Shown: positions 1-6,872 of the stretch, piece after piece
Layout of the letters: each line of letters opens with the position of its first letter
How positions within the stretch are numbered: position 1 is the first letter of the stretch
Assembly: GCA_947492475.1 (NCBI GenBank)
Contig: CANLNM010000004.1
Coordinates: forward strand, 1-64,000
Direction: 5' to 3'
Length of the DNA stretch: 64,000 bases
From: an uncultured Paracoccaceae bacterium
GTDB lineage: Bacteria > Pseudomonadota > Alphaproteobacteria > Rhodobacterales > Rhodobacteraceae
The notes under the pieces: model-generated
Databases searched by the model: none
Told to the model about the DNA's origin: nothing
Seen by the model: only the letters and a program-made list of their open reading frames with translations
Program-made: the position numbers and the translations under genes

Positions 1-14
1 GCCGGTGAAGTGGG

Positions 15-42
15 TTCTAAGGTTTACTCACCAAACCCGCAA
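15..42 (-). promoter_or_regulatory. possible strong promoter reading out of the left edge
   Basis: On the minus strand a TTGCGG box (37-42) and a TTAGAA box (15-20) lie 16 bases apart, with A/T-rich sequence upstream (45-85) that could act as an UP element. The downstream ACCCACTTCACCGGC context reminds me of rRNA operon promoters of Rhodobacterales, but that is recollection and inference. No gene of the putative transcript lies in the window. Confidence 0.3.
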
Positions 43-189
43 GCGCTTTTTACAAGAAATATGAGATTTTTGTGAAATTCGCGTTTTTCCAATGATTTCC
101 GGGGGTTAGTTCGCATTGATTGCGCAAACAAACGCGTTTGGGTAATTTTCATACTGCGGCGCAGCATCGGTTTCGCCTCAAAGTTGAGC

Positions 190-198
190 TTATCCACA
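190..198. other. perfect DnaA box
   Basis: TTATCCACA matches the E. coli high-affinity DnaA box exactly. It lies 30 bases left of a dense cluster of GANTC sites in a region without a convincing gene. A single box can occur by chance, so a function in replication or DnaA-dependent regulation is inference. Confidence 0.4.
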
Positions 199-227
199 GC
201 TTCGCCCACATCCCAATCGTTGATTTC

Positions 228-374
228 GATTCAGTCCGGGCCATTTTGGCGACTCGCGACTGATTTGAGTCGGAATTCTGGTCGTGAATCGCCTTCCGAC
301 TCGTTTTTGGGGCCAAAAAAATCCGAATCCGGCGACTCGATCCACGAATCTATTTCGGTCTGACGCTTAGATTC
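228..374. repeat. cluster of nine GANTC (CcrM-type) sites
   Basis: GANTC occurs at 228, 251, 267, 286, 298, 325, 334, 346 and 370. About 0.6 would be expected by chance in this length. Part of the cluster is built from repeated GACTCG words (251, 298, 334). GANTC is the target of the cell-cycle methylase CcrM in alphaproteobacteria. The surrounding stretch 1-418 holds no gene I can support: the only open frame (24-209, minus) has no family resemblance and overlaps the promoter and the DnaA box. Confidence 0.75.
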
Positions 375-418
375 GCGTCTTTGACCGTCTTGAACGGATC
401 ATTCCCTGTGCGAAATGC

Positions 419-447
419 AAAAAGCCCGACCATTTGGCCGGGCTTTT
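419..447 (-). terminator. rho-independent terminator of the sorting-tail protein gene
   Basis: A GCCCG/CGGGC stem around ACCATTTGG is flanked by A and T runs on both sides. It lies 35 bases beyond the stop of the leftward gene at 482. Confidence 0.75.
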
Positions 448-481
448 CATCTGTTTCATCCGAATTTGGATCAATGCACGT

Positions 482-1150
482 TCAAACCGCTTTTTTACGA
501 CGGTGTTTTGCGAATCCAAACAGACCCAAGCCGCCCAACAACAATGGCAAGCCCGCCGGCACGGGGACAGGTGGCAGGGCAGTGCTGAACTCTAGCCCGG
601 TAATATGGCCCAATGTGCCCGATCCATTGTTCGCGACCTGAATAAAGAGTGAACTGCCCGCAGCCACAAACATGGGCCCGCCGGTGAACGTATCCAAAAC
701 CGCTGGATTTGAGGAGACAAAGCCAGCCGTCGAGAATGTGTTGGATCCGCCCGGATTTGTCGACGTAAAGACATCAAAGATTGGATTCACATTAAAAATC
801 TGTGCCAATCCCCAGAAACCACTCATCCATACATCTTGGGATGCTGTAATGGTGAACGCGGACGGAGACCCGCCACCGCCCCCCAGTTCGACACGTGGAT
901 TACCACCCGTAAAGTCGTGCCCGCCGGACCACAGCCCAATCGTGCGAAACTGTCCTGCTGTCGTAAAGGTAAAATCGACACCCGACGAAGACGCCAAGAA
1001 TGAATTGATCGGGCCGGCGCTGTCATAAGACAACGTTGTCGTGCCCGCCCCCAAATCCAATGTGATTGCGTTTGCCGCCCCAACAAGCGACAGCGACATT
1101 GCAATAGCTGTCACGCCTGCGCGGATGCTTTGGAATACGTTGATTTTCAT
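482..1150 (-). CDS. secreted protein with VPLPA/PEP-CTERM-type sorting tail
   Basis: A 222-residue exported protein of unknown function. It begins with a signal peptide (MKINVFQSIR, a hydrophobic stretch, ANA), followed by a Gly/Ser/Thr-rich beta-type middle. The C-terminus has the sorting signal pattern: VPVPAG, a hydrophobic helix rich in Gly and Leu, then the basic end KHRRKKAV. Such tails are recognised by exosortase-type enzymes, which cleave and attach the protein at the envelope or release it into extracellular matrix. I chose the ATG at 1150 because AGGAGC lies 7 bases upstream; a longer open frame to 1213 lacks such a site. No exosortase or polysaccharide genes are nearby, so the enzyme must be elsewhere. 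Monocistronic with its own terminator. Confidence 0.75.
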   Translation of the reverse strand: MKINVFQSIRAGVTAIAMSLSLVGAANAITLDLGAGTTTLSYDSAGPINSFLASSSGVDFTFTTAGQFRTIGLWSGGHDFTGGNPRVELGGGGGSPSAFTITASQDVWMSGFWGLAQIFNVNPIFDVFTSTNPGGSNTFSTAGFVSSNPAVLDTFTGGPMFVAAGSSLFIQVANNGSGTLGHITGLEFSTALPPVPVPAGLPLLLGGLGLFGFAKHRRKKAV

Positions 1151-1273
1151 AATAGCTCCTATCAAATAAACAGAGCACCGGCCAAAACCGGTGTCCTTAT
1201 GTGATATTAACATATTTTTAATGATTTGGTCAGGTCAGGTATCGCCGACCTTTTGCATGGTTTCGCCATGCGC

Positions 1274-1311
1274 GGCCCTGTTCCTTATGTGTACCACATA
1301 TGATCAGGGCC
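1274..1311. repeat. large imperfect hairpin downstream of msrQ
   Basis: Outer arms GGCCCTG (1274-1280) and CAGGGCC (1305-1311) enclose a second perfect hairpin TATGTG-TAC-CACATA (1286-1300). Beside it is a further GCATGG/CCATGC stem (1255-1271). No T-run follows on either strand. It may end or protect the msrPQ transcript. Confidence 0.45.
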
Positions 1312-1331
1312 CGATTTCAAACAATGATGGG

Positions 1332-1937
1332 CTACGCCATCGATTTTGCTGGGACCTTTAACTTAACCCGCAGAGCCAGCAAAGCTGCGATCCCGATCAA
1401 ATACAGGATTGGTTCAATCTGAAATCCTTTGACCAGCCAGACATAATGTAACCCGCCCAGCGCAACGGCTGGATAGGTCAGTTTATGCAGCTTGCGCCAT
1501 GCAGCACCGCCCATTTTGCGCAGCGACATGTTGTTTGATGTCATCGCCAATGGGATCAGCATCAAAAAACTGGCCATCCCGATCGTCACATAGGGACGTT
1601 TGACGATGTCCGCCCAGATCCGGTCGATCCGCTGGATATCCAGAACCGCCCAGACCAGAAAATGCGCCAGCACAAAGAAAAACGCCAGCACGCCAATCGC
1701 GCGGCGATGTTTGATCAGGTTGATGCCCGCATGTTTGCGCAAGGGCGTGATCAGCAGACCCGCGATCAACAATTGCAGCCCGATTTTGCCATAGCGATGT
1801 TCCAACGCTTCGACCGGTTCTACGCCAAGGCCCCCGGTCAGACCCAAATAGAACAGATATCCGGCCCAGCCGGCCCCCATTATATACAGGGACCAATTTG
1901 GGATGCGACGCAGGATGGCATTCAGGCTCTGGATCAT
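1332..1937 (-). CDS. msrQ: MsrQ, heme-binding membrane subunit of the periplasmic methionine sulfoxide reductase
   Basis: The 201-residue inner-membrane cytochrome b-type subunit carries electrons from the respiratory chain to MsrP, which repairs oxidised methionines in periplasmic proteins. The sequence shows about six hydrophobic segments and His residues placed as in the ferric-reductase-like fold (RKHAGINLIKHRR, VLAHFLVW, LHKLTYP, GGLHYVW). It starts 3 bases after the msrP stop, so the two genes are one operon and probably translationally coupled. Length is normal for the family. Confidence 0.93.
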   Translation of the reverse strand: MIQSLNAILRRIPNWSLYIMGAGWAGYLFYLGLTGGLGVEPVEALEHRYGKIGLQLLIAGLLITPLRKHAGINLIKHRRAIGVLAFFFVLAHFLVWAVLDIQRIDRIWADIVKRPYVTIGMASFLMLIPLAMTSNNMSLRKMGGAAWRKLHKLTYPAVALGGLHYVWLVKGFQIEPILYLIGIAALLALRVKLKVPAKSMA

Positions 1938-1940
1938 AGG

Positions 1941-2858
1941 TTAAAACTTCACGCTCAGGTCCATGCCTTCATAAAGGCTGGCGACGTCTTCTTCGTAACC
2001 GTTGAACATCAACGTGTCCTGACGGGTGGCAAACAAACCGCCACCGATGACCCGTTCGGTGGCTTGGGACCAGCGGGGATGATCCACGGTCGGGTTCACA
2101 TTACTGTAGAATCCATATTCGTTGGGGTTGGCGATGTTCCAGCTGGTGGGGGGTTCCTGATCCGTCAGGGTAATCCGCACAATCGATTTGATCGATTTGA
2201 AACCGTATTTCCACGGCACAACCAGTCGGATCGGCGCGCCGTTCTGATTTGGGATCGGTTCGCCATAAATGCCGGTGGCCATCATCGTCAGCGGGTGCAT
2301 GGCTTCGTCTAGGCGCAAACCTTCGACATAGGGGAAATCCAGAACCCGACGGCGCACGCCCGGCATGTTTTCCGGCTGCACTACCGTTTCAAAGGCCACA
2401 TATTTCGCGCCAGCCTGCACGCCGACCTTGGCCAGAATATCGGCCAGTTCAACCCCGTTCCAAGGCACAACCATTGACCAGGCTTCGACACAGCGGAACC
2501 GATAGATGCGTTCTTCGATGTCCAGATCGGCCATCAGATCGGCCAAGGCATATTCACCCGGCGCATCCACCATGCCATCCACAGTGATCGACCAATTGGA
2601 CGTATCCAATGTATGGGCGTTTTGGGCCGGGTCGGTTTTGGACGTCCCGAATTCATAATAGTTGTTGTAGGTGGTGATTTCCTCAAACGTGTTGGGTTCC
2701 AGATCCTGATCGGCCCATGGTCCCATCGCCAGCGCAGGGCGCGTTGCGCCAATCACCCCAGCCCCGGCCAGTCCGGCCATGATCTGACGGCGGTTCAGCC
2801 ATTGGGATTTGGGTGTCACGTCGTCCCAGCTTAGGTCGTTTTTCCAGCGATGCGCCAT
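1941..2858 (-). CDS. msrP: MsrP, molybdenum-containing methionine sulfoxide reductase catalytic subunit
   Basis: A 305-residue periplasmic Mo-cofactor enzyme (formerly YedY) that reduces methionine sulfoxide in proteins. The N-terminus carries a twin-arginine signal: NRRQIM at residues 22-27, followed by a Gly/Ala-rich hydrophobic stretch ending ALAMG. The Mo-ligating Cys is C123 in [13 protein letters not shown], and the substrate-site region [12 protein letters not shown] follows. First gene of msrPQ. AAAGGAG lies 8 bases before the ATG and partly inside a leader hairpin (2867-2908), which suggests translational control. Confidence 0.95.
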   Translation of the reverse strand: MAHRWKNDLSWDDVTPKSQWLNRRQIMAGLAGAGVIGATRPALAMGPWADQDLEPNTFEEITTYNNYYEFGTSKTDPAQNAHTLDTSNWSITVDGMVDAPGEYALADLMADLDIEERIYRFRCVEAWSMVVPWNGVELADILAKVGVQAGAKYVAFETVVQPENMPGVRRRVLDFPYVEGLRLDEAMHPLTMMATGIYGEPIPNQNGAPIRLVVPWKYGFKSIKSIVRITLTDQEPPTSWNIANPNEYGFYSNVNPTVDHPRWSQATERVIGGGLFATRQDTLMFNGYEEDVASLYEGMDLSVKF

Positions 2859-2866
2859 TGTTCAGG

Positions 2867-2908
2867 CTCCTTTCGGTTCTCTCTTACTTAAGCGTCATAA
2901 ACCGAAAG
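2867..2908 (-). promoter_or_regulatory. leader hairpin overlapping the msrP ribosome binding site
   Basis: In the msrP transcript the perfect 9-base arms CTTTCGGTT (2900-2908) and AACCGAAAG (2870-2878) can pair around a 21-base loop. The 3' arm shares its AAAG with the Shine-Dalgarno AAAGGAG (2867-2873), so folding would hide part of the site. The palindrome could instead be a DNA operator. Confidence 0.5.
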
Positions 2909-2945
2909 TCCTTACACATGGTGTCACGTTCCCGTTGGAAATGCT

Positions 2946-3425
2946 TCAATCGGGGATGCTGTCGTCATCCACACGCAGGCGCACATTATATATAGGCACT
3001 TCTGCGCCCGTGGTTTCGTCGATCATCGCGACACGCAATTTCCGTTTGCTGTGTTTGTCTTTGGCGGCGATTTGTACGCCGTCCACCAAATGCCGATTGC
3101 CCCATTCCAGCAACGCCAAAAAAGTATGCGCCAGATCAAGCCCCATCTCTGTCAAATGATAGGCCATGCGTTCGCGGCCCGCTTCGGGTTTGTAGGGGCG
3201 TTTTTCGACCAATCCCTGTTCGATCAACCGGGCCAGTCGCGTGGATAATACCGATTTAGGCACTGGAATTTCGGCGCGAATATCTTCGAAACGGCCCACG
3301 TTATAAAACAGCTCGCGTAGGATCAGCAGGACCCATCGATCCCCCAACACCTCGCTGGCGCGGGCCAGGCCGCAAGTGTCTGTATCAATAGGGGCGCGGG
3401 TTCGGAGTGATTCTGAGTTTGACAT
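2946..3425 (-). CDS. HxlR-family transcriptional regulator
   Basis: A 159-residue winged-helix DNA-binding protein. Residues about 15-110 show the HxlR pattern: CGLARASEVLGDRWVLLILREL, then FEDIRAEI, the recognition region KSVLSTRLARLIEQGLVEKRPY, and the wing YHLTEMG. The C-terminal tail of about 40 residues is charged. It is transcribed away from the membrane protein gene at 3482 with only 56 bases between them, and an inverted repeat there is a candidate operator. HxlR proteins typically regulate the divergent neighbour and often respond to reactive carbonyls or redox stress; the actual signal here is unknown. Confidence 0.88.
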   Translation of the reverse strand: MSNSESLRTRAPIDTDTCGLARASEVLGDRWVLLILRELFYNVGRFEDIRAEIPVPKSVLSTRLARLIEQGLVEKRPYKPEAGRERMAYHLTEMGLDLAHTFLALLEWGNRHLVDGVQIAAKDKHSKRKLRVAMIDETTGAEVPIYNVRLRVDDDSIPD

Positions 3426-3450
3426 ACGAACCCAGTTACACTATTTCTAG

Positions 3451-3473
3451 CTGAGTTCAAAATTAAGACTCAG
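3451..3473. promoter_or_regulatory. candidate HxlR operator
   Basis: CTGAGT (3451-3456) and ACTCAG (3468-3473) form a perfect inverted repeat with an 11-base A/T-rich spacer. It sits in the 56-base gap between two divergent genes, directly upstream of the ribosome binding site GGTGAAG of the rightward gene. Confidence 0.45.
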
Positions 3474-3481
3474 GTGAAGCC

Positions 3482-3865
3482 ATGAATTTCCTCGCTCTCT
3501 TATTGATCCTAAAAATTGGGTTGTCTTTGGCGCTGTTGGTGCGCCCTTTTATGATGGCCCCGACCAAAGCGTTGAACAATGTGATGTCGCTATACGGGGA
3601 CAACCCGTTGATTTACCGGCTTTATAGTATCGCGATCCTGTCGCTGTGCGTCGCTTATGGATTTGGCCTATACGAAGCATTGGCAGGCCGAATGCCGTGG
3701 AACGTTATTGCCTTTGGGATCGTGTCCAATGCTGGAGCGGCCTTGGCGCTGACCGCATTGAACAGCCACCCCAAATTGCGGCCATTTGAGGCGACATTTG
3801 CCACCATCGCGGCGGCGTTGGTTCTGTGCGCATTGGCCCCAAATTATGCGTTGATGTCGATCTGA
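3482..3865 (+). CDS. four-helix membrane protein of unknown function
   Basis: 127 residues, with four predicted membrane helices at about 3-25, 42-66, 72-96 and 101-122 and short polar links. I do not recognise a named family. It is divergent from an HxlR regulator and may be its target. The 3' end overlaps the convergent flavoprotein gene by 22 bases (3844-3865), so both reading frames are used across the shared segment. Confidence 0.75.
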   Translation: MNFLALLLILKIGLSLALLVRPFMMAPTKALNNVMSLYGDNPLIYRLYSIAILSLCVAYGFGLYEALAGRMPWNVIAFGIVSNAGAALALTALNSHPKLRPFEATFATIAAALVLCALAPNYALMSI

Positions 3866-5349
3866 TCGTGACGCGGTTGCAGCTGATTCAGCGGGATCGA
3901 CGTCCCATCCGGCTGCACAATCCGCACATGACGGCGACGCATCTGGCGTGGTTCGGTCACACCCACTGAATGGGCGATGGTTTCGACCTCTTTGGTGATT
4001 GCCTTGGCATAGCGCGCGACCCGCTGCCATTTATCCTCGACCACTAATCCCTGCTGGAATCGGGGATCATGGGTGGTGATCCCGGTCGGACAGGTGTTTT
4101 TGTTGCATTTCAACGCCTGAATACAGCCAAGGCTGAACATAAATCCACGCGCAGAAGCGACAAAATCCGCCCCCGCACATAAGGCCCAGGCCACATCACC
4201 GGGATTGACCAATTTGCCGCTGGCCACAATCCGGATGCGGTCATGCAGCCCATATTCATCACGCAAATCGCTGATCCGGGGCAATGCTTCGCGGATCGAC
4301 ACGCCCACCAGATCCATCAAAGGCATGGGCGACGCGCCGGTGCCGCCTTCACCCCCATCCAAGGTGATAAAATCCGGGGCGCTGTCGGCCCCGCGTGCGT
4401 TGATCAGCGCGAACAGCTCTCGGAACGGAGCTTCGGCGCCCATCACCGTTTTGATCCCGACGGGCAGACCAGACACATCACGCACATGGGCGACAAAATC
4501 CAACAGATCACCCCAATCATCGATTTCCGCATGGCGGTTGGGCGATAGGCTGTCTTGGCCTTTGCTGATACCACGGATGGCCGCAATTTCATCCGAGATT
4601 TTTTCGCCCGGTAAAATGCCGCCCTTGCCGGGTTTGGCGCCTTGGGCCAACTTCACTTCGATCATTTTGACCTGATCATGGGCAGCCACGGTGCGCAGTT
4701 TTTCGTCATCCAGCCGGCCATCATTATCGCGCACACCATATTTGGCGGTGCCGATTTGAAAAACGATGTCACAGCCCCCTTCCAGATGATACGGGCTCAG
4801 CCCGCCTTCTCCGGTATTCATCCAAATCCCGGCCTTGGCACATCCGCGGCTCAACGCCTGAACTGCGGGTTTAGATATCGCGCCATAGGACATGCCCGAC
4901 AGGTTATAAATCGACGGCGCCACATAAGGCGCGCGCGCAGTCGGGCCGATCGTCATCTGTGCGGTTTTGGCAAATTGCCCATCCAGTGGAGGAAAAGCCG
5001 CGTTCACAAAAATCGGCGTTCCCGGCACTGCCAAGCTGCGGGTGGACCCAAACGCCACCGTGTTTGAACTGCCCTGCCCGGCATGTGTGACCCAGTCCCG
5101 TTGGGCGCGGTTAAACGGCATTTCTTCGCGGTCCATCGCAAAGAAATACTGACGAAAAAATTCCCCAAGACTGGAAAACAGGTGCCGAAACCGTCCGATC
5201 ACCGGGTAATTTCGCCGGATCGCATCATGGGCCTGAAGCCGGTCAAGAATGTACAATACCCCCGCCGCAACGACCAAAACGCCAATCACAAAAATAAAGG
5301 CAAGCGCCAAAAATTGGATGGTTCCGGTGGCAATATTCATGATCAACAT
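3844..5349 (-). CDS. glutamate-synthase-domain FMN-binding protein, membrane anchored
   Basis: A 501-residue single-domain relative of the glutamate synthase large-subunit FMN/Fe-S domain. An N-terminal helix (about residues 10-33) probably anchors it in the membrane. The alpha/beta barrel shows GEGGLSPYHLEGG, VEVKLAQGAKPGKGG-type, DGGEGGTGASP and VASGKLVNPGDVA motifs. A Cys cluster, LGCIQALKCNKNTCPTG, matches the family's 3Fe-4S ligand region. It lacks the amidotransferase domain of true GOGAT, so the substrate is uncertain. Start at 5349 is supported by AGGA 7 bases upstream. Confidence 0.85.
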   Translation of the reverse strand: MLIMNIATGTIQFLALAFIFVIGVLVVAAGVLYILDRLQAHDAIRRNYPVIGRFRHLFSSLGEFFRQYFFAMDREEMPFNRAQRDWVTHAGQGSSNTVAFGSTRSLAVPGTPIFVNAAFPPLDGQFAKTAQMTIGPTARAPYVAPSIYNLSGMSYGAISKPAVQALSRGCAKAGIWMNTGEGGLSPYHLEGGCDIVFQIGTAKYGVRDNDGRLDDEKLRTVAAHDQVKMIEVKLAQGAKPGKGGILPGEKISDEIAAIRGISKGQDSLSPNRHAEIDDWGDLLDFVAHVRDVSGLPVGIKTVMGAEAPFRELFALINARGADSAPDFITLDGGEGGTGASPMPLMDLVGVSIREALPRISDLRDEYGLHDRIRIVASGKLVNPGDVAWALCAGADFVASARGFMFSLGCIQALKCNKNTCPTGITTHDPRFQQGLVVEDKWQRVARYAKAITKEVETIAHSVGVTEPRQMRRRHVRIVQPDGTSIPLNQLQPRHDQIDINA

Positions 5350-5573
5350 AATCGCGTCCTGCTTATTTACAGCTCAGCGTTAACCATAACGCATCAATCC
5401 ACGGACACCATCGGGATTGCGCCCACATTCCATCACAATATCGCCACAGTTTTTGCACAATCAATGGAATCAGCTATACCTACCTGAATAACAAAAGAAT
5501 TTGGCGGGGCTGGTTCAGCCTATCGGTTATTTAACGCTCAATTTGGGCTGGGTATTTTCAGGGCGTGCTGAAA

Positions 5574-5616
5574 CTGGGGGCCACCCCCAGCGATGGTCAG
5601 ATCCTGTAAACTGGGG
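5574..5616 (+). promoter_or_regulatory. leader of the RTX gene with two mutually exclusive hairpins
   Basis: CTGGGGG (5574-5580) pairs perfectly with CCCCCAG (5584-5590) over a 3-base loop. The same CCCCAG can instead pair with CTGGGG at 5611-5616, which contains the Shine-Dalgarno GGGGA of the gene starting at 5625. The upstream arm is thus a copy of the ribosome binding site region (AAACTGGGG repeated at 5571 and 5608). The rest of the 275-base gap upstream shows nothing I recognise. Confidence 0.5.
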
Positions 5617-5624
5617 AAATATGA

Positions 5625-6821
5625 ATGGCTGACTTTTATGAAATTGACGGAGAAGCCGCAGATTCGTTTGCATCGCGCGCCTTCACACCATTTACCATTG
5701 GCAGCGGGGATACCTTTACGGGATCGCTGGCGCCGTTTTCACTAGAAGACAGCTATGACGCGGTGGCGTTGGTGCCAACGGGCACAGCGCCGACAGACAT
5801 CACATTGACCAACCATGACGGCCTGCCATTGCTGGCCTTTGGCCTGACGCTGTATCTGATCATAGAAGGCCCATCCGGCACGACCACGATCAGCTCTACG
5901 TCGGGGTCAATTACGTTCACGCCCGACCCGTTGGAAACCTACTATTTCGCGGTCGAAAGCATCGCTGCTGAATTGGACTACACCGTTTCTGTCAGCGCGC
6001 CGGTCGCAACGGGCCCAACGGGTGGTGCAGACATTCTGACCGGCACCAGCGACGCTGACGAAATCCACGCCATGGGTGGCCATGATGTGGTCAACGGATT
6101 TGCCGGGAATGACAAATTGGTCGGCGGATCGGGGAATGACCTGATTTATGGCGGGGACGACAACGATCACATCAATGGTGGCAACGGCGCGGATACGCTT
6201 TATGGGGATGACGGCGATGATCTGATCCGGGGCGATAAATCCAGCGATGAAATCTATGGCGGCCAAGGCGATGATGACCTGCGCGGCGGCACCGGCCATG
6301 ATCTGATCCATGGTGGTGACGGGGATGACACGATCCGCGGCGACGGCAACAATGACACGATTTACGGGGATGACGGCGCAGATGTCATCGATGGCGGATC
6401 CGGCAAAGACGAAATCTATGGCGGGGCCGACAATGACATCATTGATGGCGGCAATTCCAACGACCGGATCTGGGGTGGCTCTGGGGATGACACCTTGAAT
6501 GGTGGCAGACAAAATGACCGGCTGAACGGGAATTCCGGCAGTGACACGCTGAACGGCGATGCGGGCAACGACGTTCTGACCGGCGGCAGTGACGCAGATA
6601 CGTTTGTCTTTGAGTTGGGGGGCGGCAGCGATCGGATCACCGATTTTGTGTCGGGTGAGGACCAGATCGATCTGACCGATTTTGGCATCGATGTGCTGAA
6701 TCCAACCGCCACTTATACCGATAGCGGGACGGATATGGTGATTTCTTTTGCCACGGGTGAAATCCTGACCCTCGAAGGGGTGAATATCGCTGATGTTGCG
6801 CTCGGCGATTTCCTCTTCTGA
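5625..6821 (+). CDS. RTX calcium-binding secreted protein with PPC-like N-terminal domain
   Basis: A 398-residue acidic protein. Residues 1-125 resemble a pre-peptidase C-terminal (PPC) beta domain, with [21 protein letters not shown] and ETYYFAVES. Residues about 135-325 hold some fifteen GGxGxDxxx-type nonapeptide repeats that bind calcium in a parallel beta roll. The end [17 protein letters not shown] followed by a hydrophobic tail (GDFLF) is typical of type I secretion substrates. There is no cleavable signal peptide. No ABC/HlyD/TolC export genes are nearby. GGGGA lies 7 bases before the chosen ATG; an ATG 4 bases upstream is in another frame and stops at once. The role is unknown; adhesion or surface display are possible. 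Confidence 0.85.
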   Translation: MADFYEIDGEAADSFASRAFTPFTIGSGDTFTGSLAPFSLEDSYDAVALVPTGTAPTDITLTNHDGLPLLAFGLTLYLIIEGPSGTTTISSTSGSITFTPDPLETYYFAVESIAAELDYTVSVSAPVATGPTGGADILTGTSDADEIHAMGGHDVVNGFAGNDKLVGGSGNDLIYGGDDNDHINGGNGADTLYGDDGDDLIRGDKSSDEIYGGQGDDDLRGGTGHDLIHGGDGDDTIRGDGNNDTIYGDDGADVIDGGSGKDEIYGGADNDIIDGGNSNDRIWGGSGDDTLNGGRQNDRLNGNSGSDTLNGDAGNDVLTGGSDADTFVFELGGGSDRITDFVSGEDQIDLTDFGIDVLNPTATYTDSGTDMVISFATGEILTLEGVNIADVALGDFLF

Positions 6822-6842
6822 TCACGCCAACTTCATCAACGC

Positions 6843-6871
6843 AAAAGGGCGCCACATTGGGCGCCCTTTTT
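6843..6871. terminator. bidirectional terminator between the RTX gene and clpB
   Basis: GGGCGCC/GGCGCCC stem with ACATT loop, AAAA before and TTTTT after, between the convergent stops at 6821 and 6873. Confidence 0.85.
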
Positions 6872-6872
6872 A

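Noticed and set aside
24-209. 61-residue open frame on the minus strand at the left end
   Set aside because: It overlaps the DnaA box and a likely promoter, has no family resemblance and no clear ribosome binding site.
6040-6600. Tandem DNA repeats that could be mistaken for a CRISPR or minisatellite
   Set aside because: They encode GGxGxDxxx nonapeptides; unit length and sequence vary by codon, as in any RTX gene. The same applies to 50960-51430.
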